A stretch of 64,000 nt of DNA, taken from Sporosarcina sp. NCCP-2716. GTDB taxonomy: Bacteria > Bacillota > Bacilli > Bacillales_A > Planococcaceae. The DNA lies in contig NZ_BRCF01000002.1 of assembly GCF_023707985.1 (NCBI RefSeq), forward strand, positions 69,351-133,350, given 5' to 3'. Position numbers and translations under genes: made by a program. Under the pieces are notes generated by a model. The model saw only the letters and a list, made by a program, of their open reading frames with translations, had not been told where the DNA came from and made no database searches. Positions 52,069 to 60,489 of the stretch are shown piece by piece (position 1 is the first letter of the stretch; each line of letters begins with the position of its first letter).

Positions 52069-52641
52069 ATGCGTAAATCATTACCCACCGTCTTTCTACT
52101 AATCTCCTTACTCTTTTTACATGCCTGCAGTCCGCAGCCGCGAACTGACGCTCCTCCAGATCAGGTGACCGAACAGCAACTGACGGAAATCCCTGAAGAG
52201 AAGGAAGAGAAGGAAGAGATGAGAAGACCAGCCGATTTGGATGTGTGGACCACTGATAATGCGGCGGGCCAAGTGTTAAGTAATTGGTGTTGGGGAGAAA
52301 ACGGGGACAGCTGTTCGGTGGAACCCGAGGACCCGCGTGAGTTGCTGTCGGGTATGAAGTCCGGCCGAATAAAACCTGGCGGCCTGATCCAATTCTCCAT
52401 GGGGATTAATCCATCTTGGACTTACCTTTCGGACAACAACGTAGCCTCCTTGCGGGATGCCCGAATTGATGTCACGCAAATCTTCAAAGGAGTTGAAACT
52501 CACTATGAAGATGTAGGGCTTAGTTTGACAGCACCGGAAGAGCCGGGTTTGTATTTCTACTTGGCAACTGTAACGTGGGAAAAGGAAATGAAAGGTCAGG
52601 CGAATTATGCGTTTGCGTTTTCAGTATCGCCGGACAACTGA
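52069..52641 (+). CDS. Paralogous lipoprotein D (module 2, type II)
   Basis: A 190-residue predicted lipoprotein of the type II group (lipobox LHAC, SPQPRTD). It differs from B mainly before and around the first Cys of the domain: LDVWTTDNAAGQVLSNWCWGENGDSC. The rest matches B and E closely. The linker has a short duplication (EEKEEKEEM). Its 3' end and the sequence after its stop resemble the end of lipoprotein A, not of B. The start follows GGGAGGAAAGAAAGTC. Confidence 0.8.
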   Translation: MRKSLPTVFLLISLLFLHACSPQPRTDAPPDQVTEQQLTEIPEEKEEKEEMRRPADLDVWTTDNAAGQVLSNWCWGENGDSCSVEPEDPRELLSGMKSGRIKPGGLIQFSMGINPSWTYLSDNNVASLRDARIDVTQIFKGVETHYEDVGLSLTAPEEPGLYFYLATVTWEKEMKGQANYAFAFSVSPDN

Positions 52642-52659
52642 GCAGTCATAGCAAACATC

Positions 52660-52694
52660 GAGCACCAGAACCGGAACTTCCAGATCCGGTGCTC
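52660..52694. terminator. Conserved hairpin between convergent module genes (copy 3)
   Basis: GAGCACC / GGTGCTC arms, between lipoprotein D and s3. Confidence 0.5.
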
Positions 52695-52705
52695 GATCAC
52701 TTCAA

Positions 52706-53029
52706 TCATTTTGGTGAGACAGTTTGCGGAACCGCACAATTTCCGGAACAGGTGACAGTTCCTGAATAGATGACGAGATACCCGCCATCGACCGCCTGCT
52801 TGGATGTAGGATACAACGTGCCCTTCCAGCCGCCCGTGTTGTACGGCACAGAAGACTTTATATTCTCTCCCGTTCTGTAACTTATAGTAATTGTCACCAC
52901 TTTACTAGCCGCTGCGACCATCACTGGTTCCGCTGGACTCACTTCTGCAAACGACTGGCTTGGCAAACCAAACGACAGTGTTAATGCTAGACCGGCTGCT
53001 GCAACCGTACTTACAACTTTCCTCTTCAT
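52706..53029 (-). CDS. Small secreted protein s3 of the module
   Basis: A 107-residue paralogue of s1 with intact ATG and signal peptide. The N-terminal 45 and C-terminal 50 residues are nearly identical to s1; residues about 48-64 differ (ISYRTGENIKSSVPYN against NSYKTGQVNPAYIPYD). It ends VTCSGNCAVPQTVSPK. It is convergent with lipoprotein D. Confidence 0.78.
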   Translation of the reverse strand: MKRKVVSTVAAAGLALTLSFGLPSQSFAEVSPAEPVMVAAASKVVTITISYRTGENIKSSVPYNTGGWKGTLYPTSKQAVDGGYLVIYSGTVTCSGNCAVPQTVSPK

Positions 53030-53063
53030 AATTCATCCTCCATTCTTGTTATCCAGTAAATTG

Positions 53064-53089
53064 GAATATCACTATTTAGAGGTATATTC
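53064..53089. promoter_or_regulatory. Conserved palindrome in the divergent s3/lipoprotein E region
   Basis: Third copy of the 26-bp inverted repeat GAATATCAC...GTATATTC. Confidence 0.45.
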
Positions 53090-53193
53090 TACAATCAGTT
53101 CAAGTATCCTCTTATTTTTCAAAATAATATAAATTTTATATTTTCTATATGTTATAGTAAGCTCTGATCCTGTTGAAGGGAGGAAAGACAGTC

Positions 53194-53757
53194 ATGCGTA
53201 AATCATTGCCAATCGTCTTTTTACTACTCTCCTTACTCTTTTTACATGCCTGCAGTCCGCAGCCGCGAACTGATGCTCCTCCAGAACAGGTGACCGAACA
53301 GCCACTGACAGAAATCCCTGAAGAGAAGGAAGTGATGAGAAGACCAGCTGATTTGGGTGTATGGACCACTGATAATGCGGCGTCCCAAGTTTTAAGTAAT
53401 TGGTGTTGGGGGGAGAACGGGGACAGCTGTTCGGTGGAACCCGAGGACCCGCGTGAGTTGCTGTCAGGTATGACTTCCGGTCGCATAAAACCTGGCGGCC
53501 TGATCCAATTTTCCATGGGGATTAATCCGGCGTGGACTTACCTTTCAGACAACAACGTAGACTCCTTGCTGGATGCCCGGATTGATGTCACGCAAATCTT
53601 CAAAGGGGTTGAAACTCGCTTTGAAGATGTAGGGCTTAGTTTGACAGCACCAGAAGAGCCAGGTTTGTATTTCTACTTGGCAACTGTAACGTGGGAAAAG
53701 GAAATGAAAGGCCAGGCGAATTATGCGTTTGCGTTTTCGGTATCGCCGGACAACTAA
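53194..53757 (+). CDS. Paralogous lipoprotein E (module 3, type II)
   Basis: A 187-residue predicted lipoprotein nearly identical to D outside a few positions (LGVWTTDNAASQVLSNWCWGENGDSC; ETRFEDVG). It ends SVSPDN. Unlike the other copies it is not followed by a facing secreted-protein gene but by a strong terminator, so it closes the cluster. The start follows GGGAGGAAAGACAGTC. Confidence 0.8.
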   Translation: MRKSLPIVFLLLSLLFLHACSPQPRTDAPPEQVTEQPLTEIPEEKEVMRRPADLGVWTTDNAASQVLSNWCWGENGDSCSVEPEDPRELLSGMTSGRIKPGGLIQFSMGINPAWTYLSDNNVDSLLDARIDVTQIFKGVETRFEDVGLSLTAPEEPGLYFYLATVTWEKEMKGQANYAFAFSVSPDN

Positions 53758-53779
53758 ACAGACGCAAACACAGAGCATA

Positions 53780-53822
53780 AAAACCGTCCGGAACAAGCTT
53801 CTGCTGTTCCGGGCGGTTTTTC
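53780..53822 (+). terminator. Terminator of lipoprotein E
   Basis: Stem AAAACCGTCCGGAACA / TGTTCCGGGCGGTTTT with one mismatch, followed by T, on the plus strand. Confidence 0.85.
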
Positions 53823-53897
53823 GCGGTTTACAAGCCATTCCGGCAATGGTACCCTATTCAACGGACCAATCATCCTACAACTTTCAGGAGGGACGCC

Positions 53898-54620
53898 ATG
53901 ATCCGTAAAACACATCGCAAATCGCTGGTGGAGCAGGTGGCTGAACAGATGGAGCAGCTCATTGAACAGCAGCAATGGACCGTCGGCACGAAACTTCCGC
54001 CTGAAATGGAACTGATGGCAGAATTCGGAGTCAGCCGCAATACACTGCGGGAGGCCATCCGGGCGTTAGTGCACGCCGGGTTATTGGAAACGAAACAAGG
54101 CAGCGGCACTCTTGTCCGTTCAGCCAGCACGCTCGGCAGCGCATTGGAGCGCCGTGCCAAAAAATCCACGATGCTTGAAACACTGGAAGTCCGGGAAGCG
54201 CTGGAAAAGCAGGCTGCCCAGCTGGCCGCTGAACGAAGAACAGAGACGGATTTAGCGAATTTGGAAGCGTGTATCCAGAGCTGCAGGCATGCCTCTGCAC
54301 ACGGAGATGTGGAGCAGTTCATCGCGTCCGACCTGCAGTTCCACAAAAACGTCGTACTCGCTTCCGGCAACCCACTGCTCGTAGATCTGTATGAGCATAT
54401 GACCGGCATTTTGTATGCTTTCATCCAGGACGTCCTGGCGATGGAGCCTTGCCTGCAGACAGGGCAGGAGGTCCATCTCGAATTGCTGGAAGCCATCCGG
54501 AAACAGGAACCGGAATCGGCAGCCTGGTATGCAGCGCGTGATATGAACATTCTGAAAGAAATGATTTTGGATGCACGGGAGGAATCGTATGAAGAAACAA
54601 ACCGCAACATTGGCAGATAA
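53898..54620 (+). CDS. GntR/FadR-family transcriptional regulator
   Basis: A 240-residue regulator: N-terminal GntR winged helix (VGTKLPPEMELMAEFGVSRNTLREAIRALVHAGLLETKQGSGTLV) and a helical FCD/FadR-type effector domain with ARRT-ETDLANLEACIQSC and the metal-binding DLQFHKNVVLASGN. It probably controls the transporter downstream. The ATG follows TCAGGAGGGACGCC. It overlaps the next gene by 32 bp. Confidence 0.9.
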   Translation: MIRKTHRKSLVEQVAEQMEQLIEQQQWTVGTKLPPEMELMAEFGVSRNTLREAIRALVHAGLLETKQGSGTLVRSASTLGSALERRAKKSTMLETLEVREALEKQAAQLAAERRTETDLANLEACIQSCRHASAHGDVEQFIASDLQFHKNVVLASGNPLLVDLYEHMTGILYAFIQDVLAMEPCLQTGQEVHLELLEAIRKQEPESAAWYAARDMNILKEMILDAREESYEETNRNIGR

Positions 54621-55839
54621 TCGTACAGCAAAAACAGGGTGGCTCCTGCTGATCGGGGTCATATTGGTAGGGTCGACGCTACGGGTGCCCATCACGTCAG
54701 TCGGCGCACTGATTCCGTTCATCCGCGATGACCTCGGTATCAGTAATGCGGCGGCCGGACTGATCACGACATTGCCGCTGCTGGCCTTTGCGTTCCTCTC
54801 CCCTTTCGCCCCCAAAATCGCCAACCGGATCGGAATGGAATGGACGATCGCCCTGTCGACCTTCCTGCTGATTGCCGGGATCCTCGTCCGCTCCGTGACA
54901 GGAATCGGTTTCCTGTTCACCGGGACGGTGCTGATCGGCTTGGCGATCGCCGTCGGCAATGTGCTCATCCCCGGTATCATCAAGATGAATTACCCGCTGA
55001 AGATCGGTATCATGACTGGCATTTACGCCATCTTCATGAATATCTTCGGAGCGCTCGGGTCGGGAATCAGCGCCCCGCTCGCTAAATCAGGTGATCTGGG
55101 CTGGCAGGGAGCGCTCGGGATATGGGGCGGGCTGGCAGCCATCGCACTGCTCGTGTGGCTGCCGCAGCTGCGCAAGCCGCGGGATGCCTCCCCTAAAGTG
55201 AAGGTGGACACGAAACAGAAAGCCAGTCTATGGCGTTCTCCGCTCGCTTGGAGTGTGACCTTATTCATGGGCTGCCAATCTCTCGCCTTTTACACACTGA
55301 TTACCTGGATGCCGGACATTCTGCGGTCGATCGGCTACACGGCGGACGCAGCGGGCTGGATGGTCTTCCTTATGCAGGCCGCATTGATCCCGACCACGTT
55401 CGTCGTACCGGTCGTTGCGGAGAAATTGACTAATCAGGTCGGAGCAGCGGGCGCAACGGCTGTCCTGTTCATCGTCGGGTTCAGCGGACTGCTGCTTGGC
55501 ATCCCGGCATTCGTCCCTCTCTGGGCAATCCTGCTCGGAATTGCGGGCGGCAGCGCATTCAGCCTTTCCATGATGTTCTTCACGATCCGGACGGATGACG
55601 CACAAGAAGCGGCAGAACTGTCCGGGATGGCCCAATCGTTCGGGTACTTGTTAGCTGCAGGCGGCCCTGTCTTTGTCGGGATCCTGCATGATTTGAGCCA
55701 CGGCTGGACCTTACCGATTCTTTTCCTGATCGTCATTTCCACCGTGATCTTGTTTGCGGGAATCGTATCCGGCAGGCAAGGGACCCTCTCCGAACGATCC
55801 GGCCAGCAGAATAAAACAGGTGCGCTCACTAAAAAGTAA
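54589..55839 (+). CDS. MFS transporter, CynX/NimT type
   Basis: A 416-residue, 12-helix major facilitator of the cyanate/nitroimidazole (CynX/NimT) group. Helix 1 is GWLLLIGVILVGSTLRVPITSVGALIP, typical of that family. It imports or exports a small anion or drug; substrate unknown. The start at 54589 follows GGGAGGAATCGT inside the end of the regulator gene, so the two are coupled. Confidence 0.87.
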   Translation: MKKQTATLADNRTAKTGWLLLIGVILVGSTLRVPITSVGALIPFIRDDLGISNAAAGLITTLPLLAFAFLSPFAPKIANRIGMEWTIALSTFLLIAGILVRSVTGIGFLFTGTVLIGLAIAVGNVLIPGIIKMNYPLKIGIMTGIYAIFMNIFGALGSGISAPLAKSGDLGWQGALGIWGGLAAIALLVWLPQLRKPRDASPKVKVDTKQKASLWRSPLAWSVTLFMGCQSLAFYTLITWMPDILRSIGYTADAAGWMVFLMQAALIPTTFVVPVVAEKLTNQVGAAGATAVLFIVGFSGLLLGIPAFVPLWAILLGIAGGSAFSLSMMFFTIRTDDAQEAAELSGMAQSFGYLLAAGGPVFVGILHDLSHGWTLPILFLIVISTVILFAGIVSGRQGTLSERSGQQNKTGALTKK

Positions 55840-55866
55840 AAAAGTTCCGGAAAGACCTTCTATTCA

Positions 55867-55922
55867 AGCGGGACACTGACTTCCTTTTCAGGTCACTGAA
55901 AACAGGAGTCAGTGCCCCGCTG
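55867..55922. terminator. Long hairpin after the MFS gene
   Basis: Arms AGCGGGACACTGACT and AGTCAGTGCCCCGCT with an inner TTTTCAGG-like pair, ending GTTTC. It probably terminates transcription from the left. Confidence 0.6.
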
Positions 55923-55982
55923 TTTCAGGACGGTGTTTTACATAGTTATTCACTATCAGCAGCTGTGTCAGAGCATTATGGT

Positions 55983-56486
55983 TTACTGTTCCAGTAGTTC
56001 CTGAATAGGCGGGATGAGCTCATCATGTCTGGATATGATGACCACTTCATCGCTATTTGCTTGCATAAAATAATCGTCATTATAAAATCCGACGTACATC
56101 GCCTTCTTCCCTCTCAACAGAGACAGCAGATACCGATAGACTTCGTCTGACTTCACATCTTCAATAGTTATATACCGTAAGATATCCTTGAAGTAGTCCT
56201 TCTCAAACTCTTGTTCTTTCCAATTGCGGATATCAATTGTGTGATGCAGTGAGATCTTTACGTCATACCTTGATGTTGTATGGCCATGTGGGATATAAGA
56301 TTTCAAAAAACTAACATCAATCTTACTGTCTCGCTTGAATAGCCCAGCAACCAAATGCTTTGCCAGCAACGGTTTCTGCTGAAGCAATTCAAGTGGGATG
56401 CATAGTTTCCTCCCTTCTGCAATCTGGAAAAACGGCATTTGTTCTGAGTGAAAAGCAATGCCGAAATTCTTTTTTATTCGCTCCAT
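55983..56486 (-). CDS. Hypothetical protein, 167 aa
   Basis: A soluble protein of no recognised family, with a basic N-terminal half (ERIKKNFGIAFHSEQMP) and an acidic C-terminal half containing RGKKAMYVGFYNDDYFMQANSDEVVIIS and a final PPIQELLEQ. No signal peptide or membrane segment. The ATG follows AGGAGACACATCTA. Base composition is AT-richer than the flanking genes, at the edge of the AT-rich block. Confidence 0.6.
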   Translation of the reverse strand: MERIKKNFGIAFHSEQMPFFQIAEGRKLCIPLELLQQKPLLAKHLVAGLFKRDSKIDVSFLKSYIPHGHTTSRYDVKISLHHTIDIRNWKEQEFEKDYFKDILRYITIEDVKSDEVYRYLLSLLRGKKAMYVGFYNDDYFMQANSDEVVIISRHDELIPPIQELLEQ

Positions 56487-56592
56487 TAGATGTGTCTCCT
56501 ATTCTCTACAGTATGGCGTCACAGGGTCTGGATTTTGGCGATTGCAGCAGCGCTCGGCCGTGGCGACTGTTGGTTTCACAGCGGGTGACAGA

Positions 56593-56709
56593 ATGAGTAA
56601 CTCAAAAACAAAACAGCTGAGTGATAACCAGCTCATCCAATTTTACAAAAGAGTCTTGAAGAGAACCCCTCTCCAAGACTATTTCTTTTACATTAGCAAA
56701 CTTTTTTAA
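56593..56709 (+). CDS. Sda-like small protein, divergent or truncated
   Basis: A 38-residue protein with LSDNQLIQFYKRVLKRTPLQDYFFYI, which lines up with the LSDxxLIxxYxxAxxxxLxxDFI pattern of the sporulation kinase inhibitor Sda (usually 46-52 aa, with an EIKRR-type end). The basic end is missing. The ribosome site is weak (GGGTGACAGA). It could be a real small regulator or a remnant. Low confidence. Confidence 0.35.
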   Translation: MSNSKTKQLSDNQLIQFYKRVLKRTPLQDYFFYISKLF

Positions 56710-56761
56710 GCCCATTCACCATTACTTTTTGAAATTCAGCTATCTCTTCCTCTACAAACGC

Positions 56762-56775
56762 GCCCGTTTGCAGAA
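56762..56775. repeat. Direct repeat, left copy, flanking the AT-rich block
   Basis: GCCCGTTTGCAGAA, one mismatch from GCCCGTTTGCGGAA at 60179-60192. It lies about 30 bp outside the ykkD stop codon. Confidence 0.5.
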
Positions 56776-56804
56776 CTCAAGTTAACCACAATTATCTCAC
56801 ACGA

Positions 56805-57122
56805 TTATGCGACGAGTTTAAGTCCGATTGCCGAGCATAAAACGAGCGCTATAAAAGCCATCCTTCGCCAATCTTTTGATTCGCCGAAAAACATCATACC
56901 AATTATCGCCCCACCGACAACTCCAATTCCTGTCCAAATTGCATAACCTGTTCCCATAGGAATAAATTGTAATGAATAGCTGAGTAACGCAAGGCTTGAA
57001 CCAAATCCTAAAATGAGCAAGATAACCGTTGGCCAATCACGCTTTATGGAAAGTTGATTTATCATTGCAACACCAAAAGTCTCCAGTAATCCAGCTAAAA
57101 TCAAGGCAAACCATGCCATCAT
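56805..57122 (-). CDS. ykkD: SMR efflux subunit YkkD
   Basis: A 105-residue, four-helix small multidrug-resistance protein, similar throughout to B. subtilis YkkD (AWFALILAGLLETFGVAMINQLS, GYAIWTGIGVVGGAIIGM, CSAIGLKLVA). It forms a heterodimeric exporter with YkkC; family members with this riboswitch are guanidine/H+ antiporters. The membrane Glu in helix 1 (LLETFG) is the transport residue. It overlaps ykkC by 4 bp. Confidence 0.88.
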   Translation of the reverse strand: MMAWFALILAGLLETFGVAMINQLSIKRDWPTVILLILGFGSSLALLSYSLQFIPMGTGYAIWTGIGVVGGAIIGMMFFGESKDWRRMAFIALVLCSAIGLKLVA

Positions 57123-57460
57123 GATTCAACCCCTTCCTTCGCCTTCTCGGGCGTGACTAATTTTAATCCAATGACCCCAAACAATAACGTTATTAATAAA
57201 ATAATTTTTCCCCATTTGAATGATTCACCAAAGAAAAGCAACTCTGCAATGACAGTACCCGCTGTGCCTAATCCCACAAAAATGGCGTAAACCGTCCCAG
57301 CTGGGAGCACTTGCGCTGCTGTAATCATTAAGTAATTGCTAACTACGATCAGGATAATTGTTCCAGTCCATGTCCAAAAGTCATAAGCATGGGTTAAACC
57401 AATCACCCAAAAAATCTCCAAGAATGCTGCAATAAACACCTTTATCCAGTTTCGATTCAC
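57119..57460 (-). CDS. ykkC: SMR efflux subunit YkkC
   Basis: A 113-residue SMR protein, similar throughout to B. subtilis YkkC (AAFLEIFWVIGLTHAYDFWTW, LPAGTVYAIFVGLGTAGTVIAE, GVIGLKLVTPE). Helix 1 has the conserved Glu. It pairs with YkkD to export guanidine or cationic compounds. The GTG start has GAGAGGTG 7 bases upstream. The guanidine-I riboswitch and its terminator lie just before it. Confidence 0.88.
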   Translation of the reverse strand: MNRNWIKVFIAAFLEIFWVIGLTHAYDFWTWTGTIILIVVSNYLMITAAQVLPAGTVYAIFVGLGTAGTVIAELLFFGESFKWGKIILLITLLFGVIGLKLVTPEKAKEGVES

Positions 57461-57498
57461 TAAGAAACACCTCTCTACTATTTTTTATAAATAAAAAT

Positions 57499-57620
57499 AA
57501 AAAGCCCGGGAGAATACTGATAAACAGTATCTCCCGGGCTTTTATCCCTCCGTGGCATAGCCAAAGAGCTATGAGTTTCCTCTCGGTCCAGTCCAACAAC
57601 TCGTTGCGGAACCCTAGAAA
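57499..57620 (-). ncRNA. Guanidine-I (ykkC) riboswitch with terminator
   Basis: On the minus strand the leader reads TCTAGGGTTCCG, then GGACCGAGAGG, then ACGGAGGGATAAAAGCCCGGGAG, the conserved blocks of the ykkC class guanidine-I aptamer in order. The 3' side runs into a hairpin at 57499-57543 (AAAAGCCCGGGAG...CTCCCGGGCTTTT) that shares the AAAAGCCCGGGAG block with the aptamer, followed by T. Guanidine binding should prevent the terminator and allow ykkCD expression. Confidence 0.9.
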
Positions 57621-57776
57621 ACATTTTGCTAATTCAGTTCAAGTTAGTTAATTACATGATACATTATGACGTGGCAATTTTCTACTACAATCTGGCCTCT
57701 ACTTGGACATACTTGTTCGGTAATCTTGCCCGTTAGTTTAAGCACATATTTTCACGTAATCACTATGTTGTCACAG

Positions 57777-58936
<1,160 letters not shown>

Positions 58937-58940
58937 CTAA

Positions 58941-59414
58941 TCATGTCTCTCCTTTACACAATAAATAATTTCTCTTATTCCCTTTTTTTACAAAATCCCA
59001 GTCTTTTTCAACATTTTCTCTCATTCTTCGAAGAAGATTACAAATGGTCTCTTCTTCTGTTTCGGAAAAACCAACTAAGGCAACGGTACTGGAGTAATCA
59101 TTTTCTCTTCTAATAATAGGATAAACATTTAATCCCTTCTCTGTCGGAAAAAGCTTTTTTATTTTTTTGTTTTTTTGATCATTTTTCTTTTCAATAAAAC
59201 CATTTATTTCGAGCTTTTTTAACGCTCGTGCTGCGGTTGTTCGATCTACTTTTATCATCTCAGCTAACTTTTCTTGAATAATTCCTGGATTTTCGCATAC
59301 TCGTACCAGGTACAAATACTGTCCTTTTGTAAGGTCATATTCTTTAAATTCTATATTACTTATCGAATCTAATGCCCTTGCTATCATTCCAAGCTCACGA
59401 AGAATTTCATTCAC
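58941..59414 (-). CDS. MarR-family transcriptional regulator
   Basis: A 157-residue winged-helix regulator: KLAEMIKVDRTTAARALKKLEINGFIEKKND is the recognition region and QKNKKIKKLFPTEKG the wing. It heads the marR-paiA-paiB operon and is divergent from yczE. Two operator-like palindromes lie between the two promoters. The GTG start follows GGAGCGATAAGG. AT-rich. Confidence 0.9.
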   Translation of the reverse strand: MNEILRELGMIARALDSISNIEFKEYDLTKGQYLYLVRVCENPGIIQEKLAEMIKVDRTTAARALKKLEINGFIEKKNDQKNKKIKKLFPTEKGLNVYPIIRRENDYSSTVALVGFSETEEETICNLLRRMRENVEKDWDFVKKGNKRNYLLCKGET

Positions 59415-59438
59415 CCTTATCGCTCCTTAACATATTTT

Positions 59439-59505
59439 TTGTTGTATGTGCAACAAAATTGGCGTATATTTAATTTAACCTATTTTTATTGTATGTGCAA
59501 CAATA
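59439..59505. promoter_or_regulatory. Divergent marR/yczE promoters with twin palindromic operators
   Basis: Two palindromes with the core TTGTATGTGCAACAA lie at 59439-59456 and 59487-59505. The yczE -35 TTGTAT (59443-59448) with TATATT 16 bp on lies in the first; the marR -35 TTGCAC (minus, 59495-59500) with TAAATT 17 bp on lies in the second. Repression of both directions by the MarR protein is inferred. Confidence 0.65.
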
Positions 59506-59531
59506 AAAAATTAAAAGAGAGGTCAGATAGG

Positions 59532-60173
59532 ATGAAATATGTTTTTTATATACTAGGGATATTAATTTTGACCCTTGGTATTTCATTCACAATACAATCA
59601 GATCTAGGAGCTTCACCTTTTGATGCAGTTTTGGTAGGACTATCTATAAACGTAGGACTTACTGTTGGAAGTTGGGAAATAATAATAGCTTTATTATTAA
59701 TTTGCGGTAATTCGTTATTAATTAGACAAAAACCGAAAGTTTCGGGATTGTTAACAGCTTCTATAACAGGTAGTAGTATCGACATGTGGCTTTTTTTATT
59801 GCACAATTTTATTACACCTGAATTATGGTACAGTAAGGTTGTTTGTTTCGGTATCGGCTTAGTTGTTGTAGGATTCGGAACAGCCATCTATTTACACACT
59901 AATTTTGCTCCTATCCCGATTGACCGTTTAACCTTAATCGTACAAGAATTATTCAAATCAAATATTTTTGTTTCGAGAACATTTATTTACCTCGTATTCT
60001 TAATAATGGCTCTGATTTTTAATGGACCAATTGGCATCGGAACTTTATTAACAGTTTGTTTAGGGGGGCTTATACTTAATTTCTTCATGCCACTTGCTAA
60101 AAAAGTAATAGACTACATATTACTACATTCTTGTACAACCAATTATTTAAAAGATAAGAAACGTTCAATATAG
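59532..60173 (+). CDS. yczE: YczE-family membrane protein
   Basis: A 213-residue protein with five or six helices, starting KYVFYILGILILTLGISFTIQSDLGASPFDAVLVGLS, the signature of the YczE/YitT-like membrane family. B. subtilis YczE affects antibiotic (bacillaene/surfactin) production; mechanism unknown. The start at 59532 has AGAGAGGTCAGATAGG; the longer upstream frame has none. AT-rich. It is the last gene before the right direct repeat. Confidence 0.82.
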   Translation: MKYVFYILGILILTLGISFTIQSDLGASPFDAVLVGLSINVGLTVGSWEIIIALLLICGNSLLIRQKPKVSGLLTASITGSSIDMWLFLLHNFITPELWYSKVVCFGIGLVVVGFGTAIYLHTNFAPIPIDRLTLIVQELFKSNIFVSRTFIYLVFLIMALIFNGPIGIGTLLTVCLGGLILNFFMPLAKKVIDYILLHSCTTNYLKDKKRSI

Positions 60174-60178
60174 GATGG

Positions 60179-60192
60179 CCCGTTTGCGGAAG
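60179..60192. repeat. Direct repeat, right copy, flanking the AT-rich block
   Basis: GCCCGTTTGCGGAA, 5 bp after the yczE stop codon. An inverted copy GCAAACGG lies at 60244-60251, giving a long imperfect hairpin with an inner stem at 60192-60214. Confidence 0.5.
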
Positions 60193-60283
60193 AGCCGATA
60201 CTCCTCGGCTCTCCCCCAAACATGGAACTCTATTTCCATTCCAGCAAACGGACTATTCGAAAATCTTCTTTTTCTTGAATACT

Positions 60284-60460
60284 TTATGGGTAGTAGCGAT
60301 TGTACAGGTCATCGCGCAGCTTGCTGCTCAGTTGTGCATAGATCCGGGTGGTTTCACTCTTCTCATGTCCCAGGAGACTTTGGATCACTTCGAGCGGCGC
60401 ACCGTTGTCGATCATATGCGTATGCAAAACCGCCCGGGACAGCGGACTGTCCCCGGCGGT
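60284..60460 (-). pseudogene. Tyrosine recombinase remnant (C-terminal)
   Basis: Minus-strand reading gives LHTHMIDNGAPLEVIQSLLGHEKSETTRIYAQLSSKLRDDLYNRYYP before a TAA at 60284-60286. This is the C-terminal end of a phage-type integrase: HTHM, LLGH and the Tyr in TTRIYA are family-diagnostic. The usual LRHTHATH block is broken (VLHTH), so the catalytic Arg is lost, and no start exists; the frame runs into the kinase gene. It lies just outside the AT-rich block. Confidence 0.7.
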
Positions 60461-60489
60461 GAATGAGTATTGCTTGCGACTTTTTCGTT

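Larger units (their letters stand above)
49199..53757. repeat. Tandemly duplicated lipoprotein/secreted-protein module
   Basis: Module 1 is A (+), s1 (-), B (+), 1691 bp from A start to B stop. Module 2 is C (+), s2 (-), D (+), 1689 bp. Module 3 is s3 (-) and E (+) and lacks the type I gene. Convergent hairpins, divergent palindromes and ribosome sites recur at matching positions. Every lipoprotein shares the lipobox context and the tail, and every secreted protein shares the signal peptide and tail. Confidence 0.85.

Noticed and set aside
57541..57620. The riboswitch leader considered as a T-box or SAM leader
   Set aside because: The conserved blocks and their order match the ykkC guanidine-I class, and the downstream genes are the known ykkCD partners.
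60175..60466. Plus-strand frames between yczE and the kinase
   Set aside because: The minus strand of the same stretch gives a convincing integrase end, while the plus-strand peptides match nothing and have no ribosome site.
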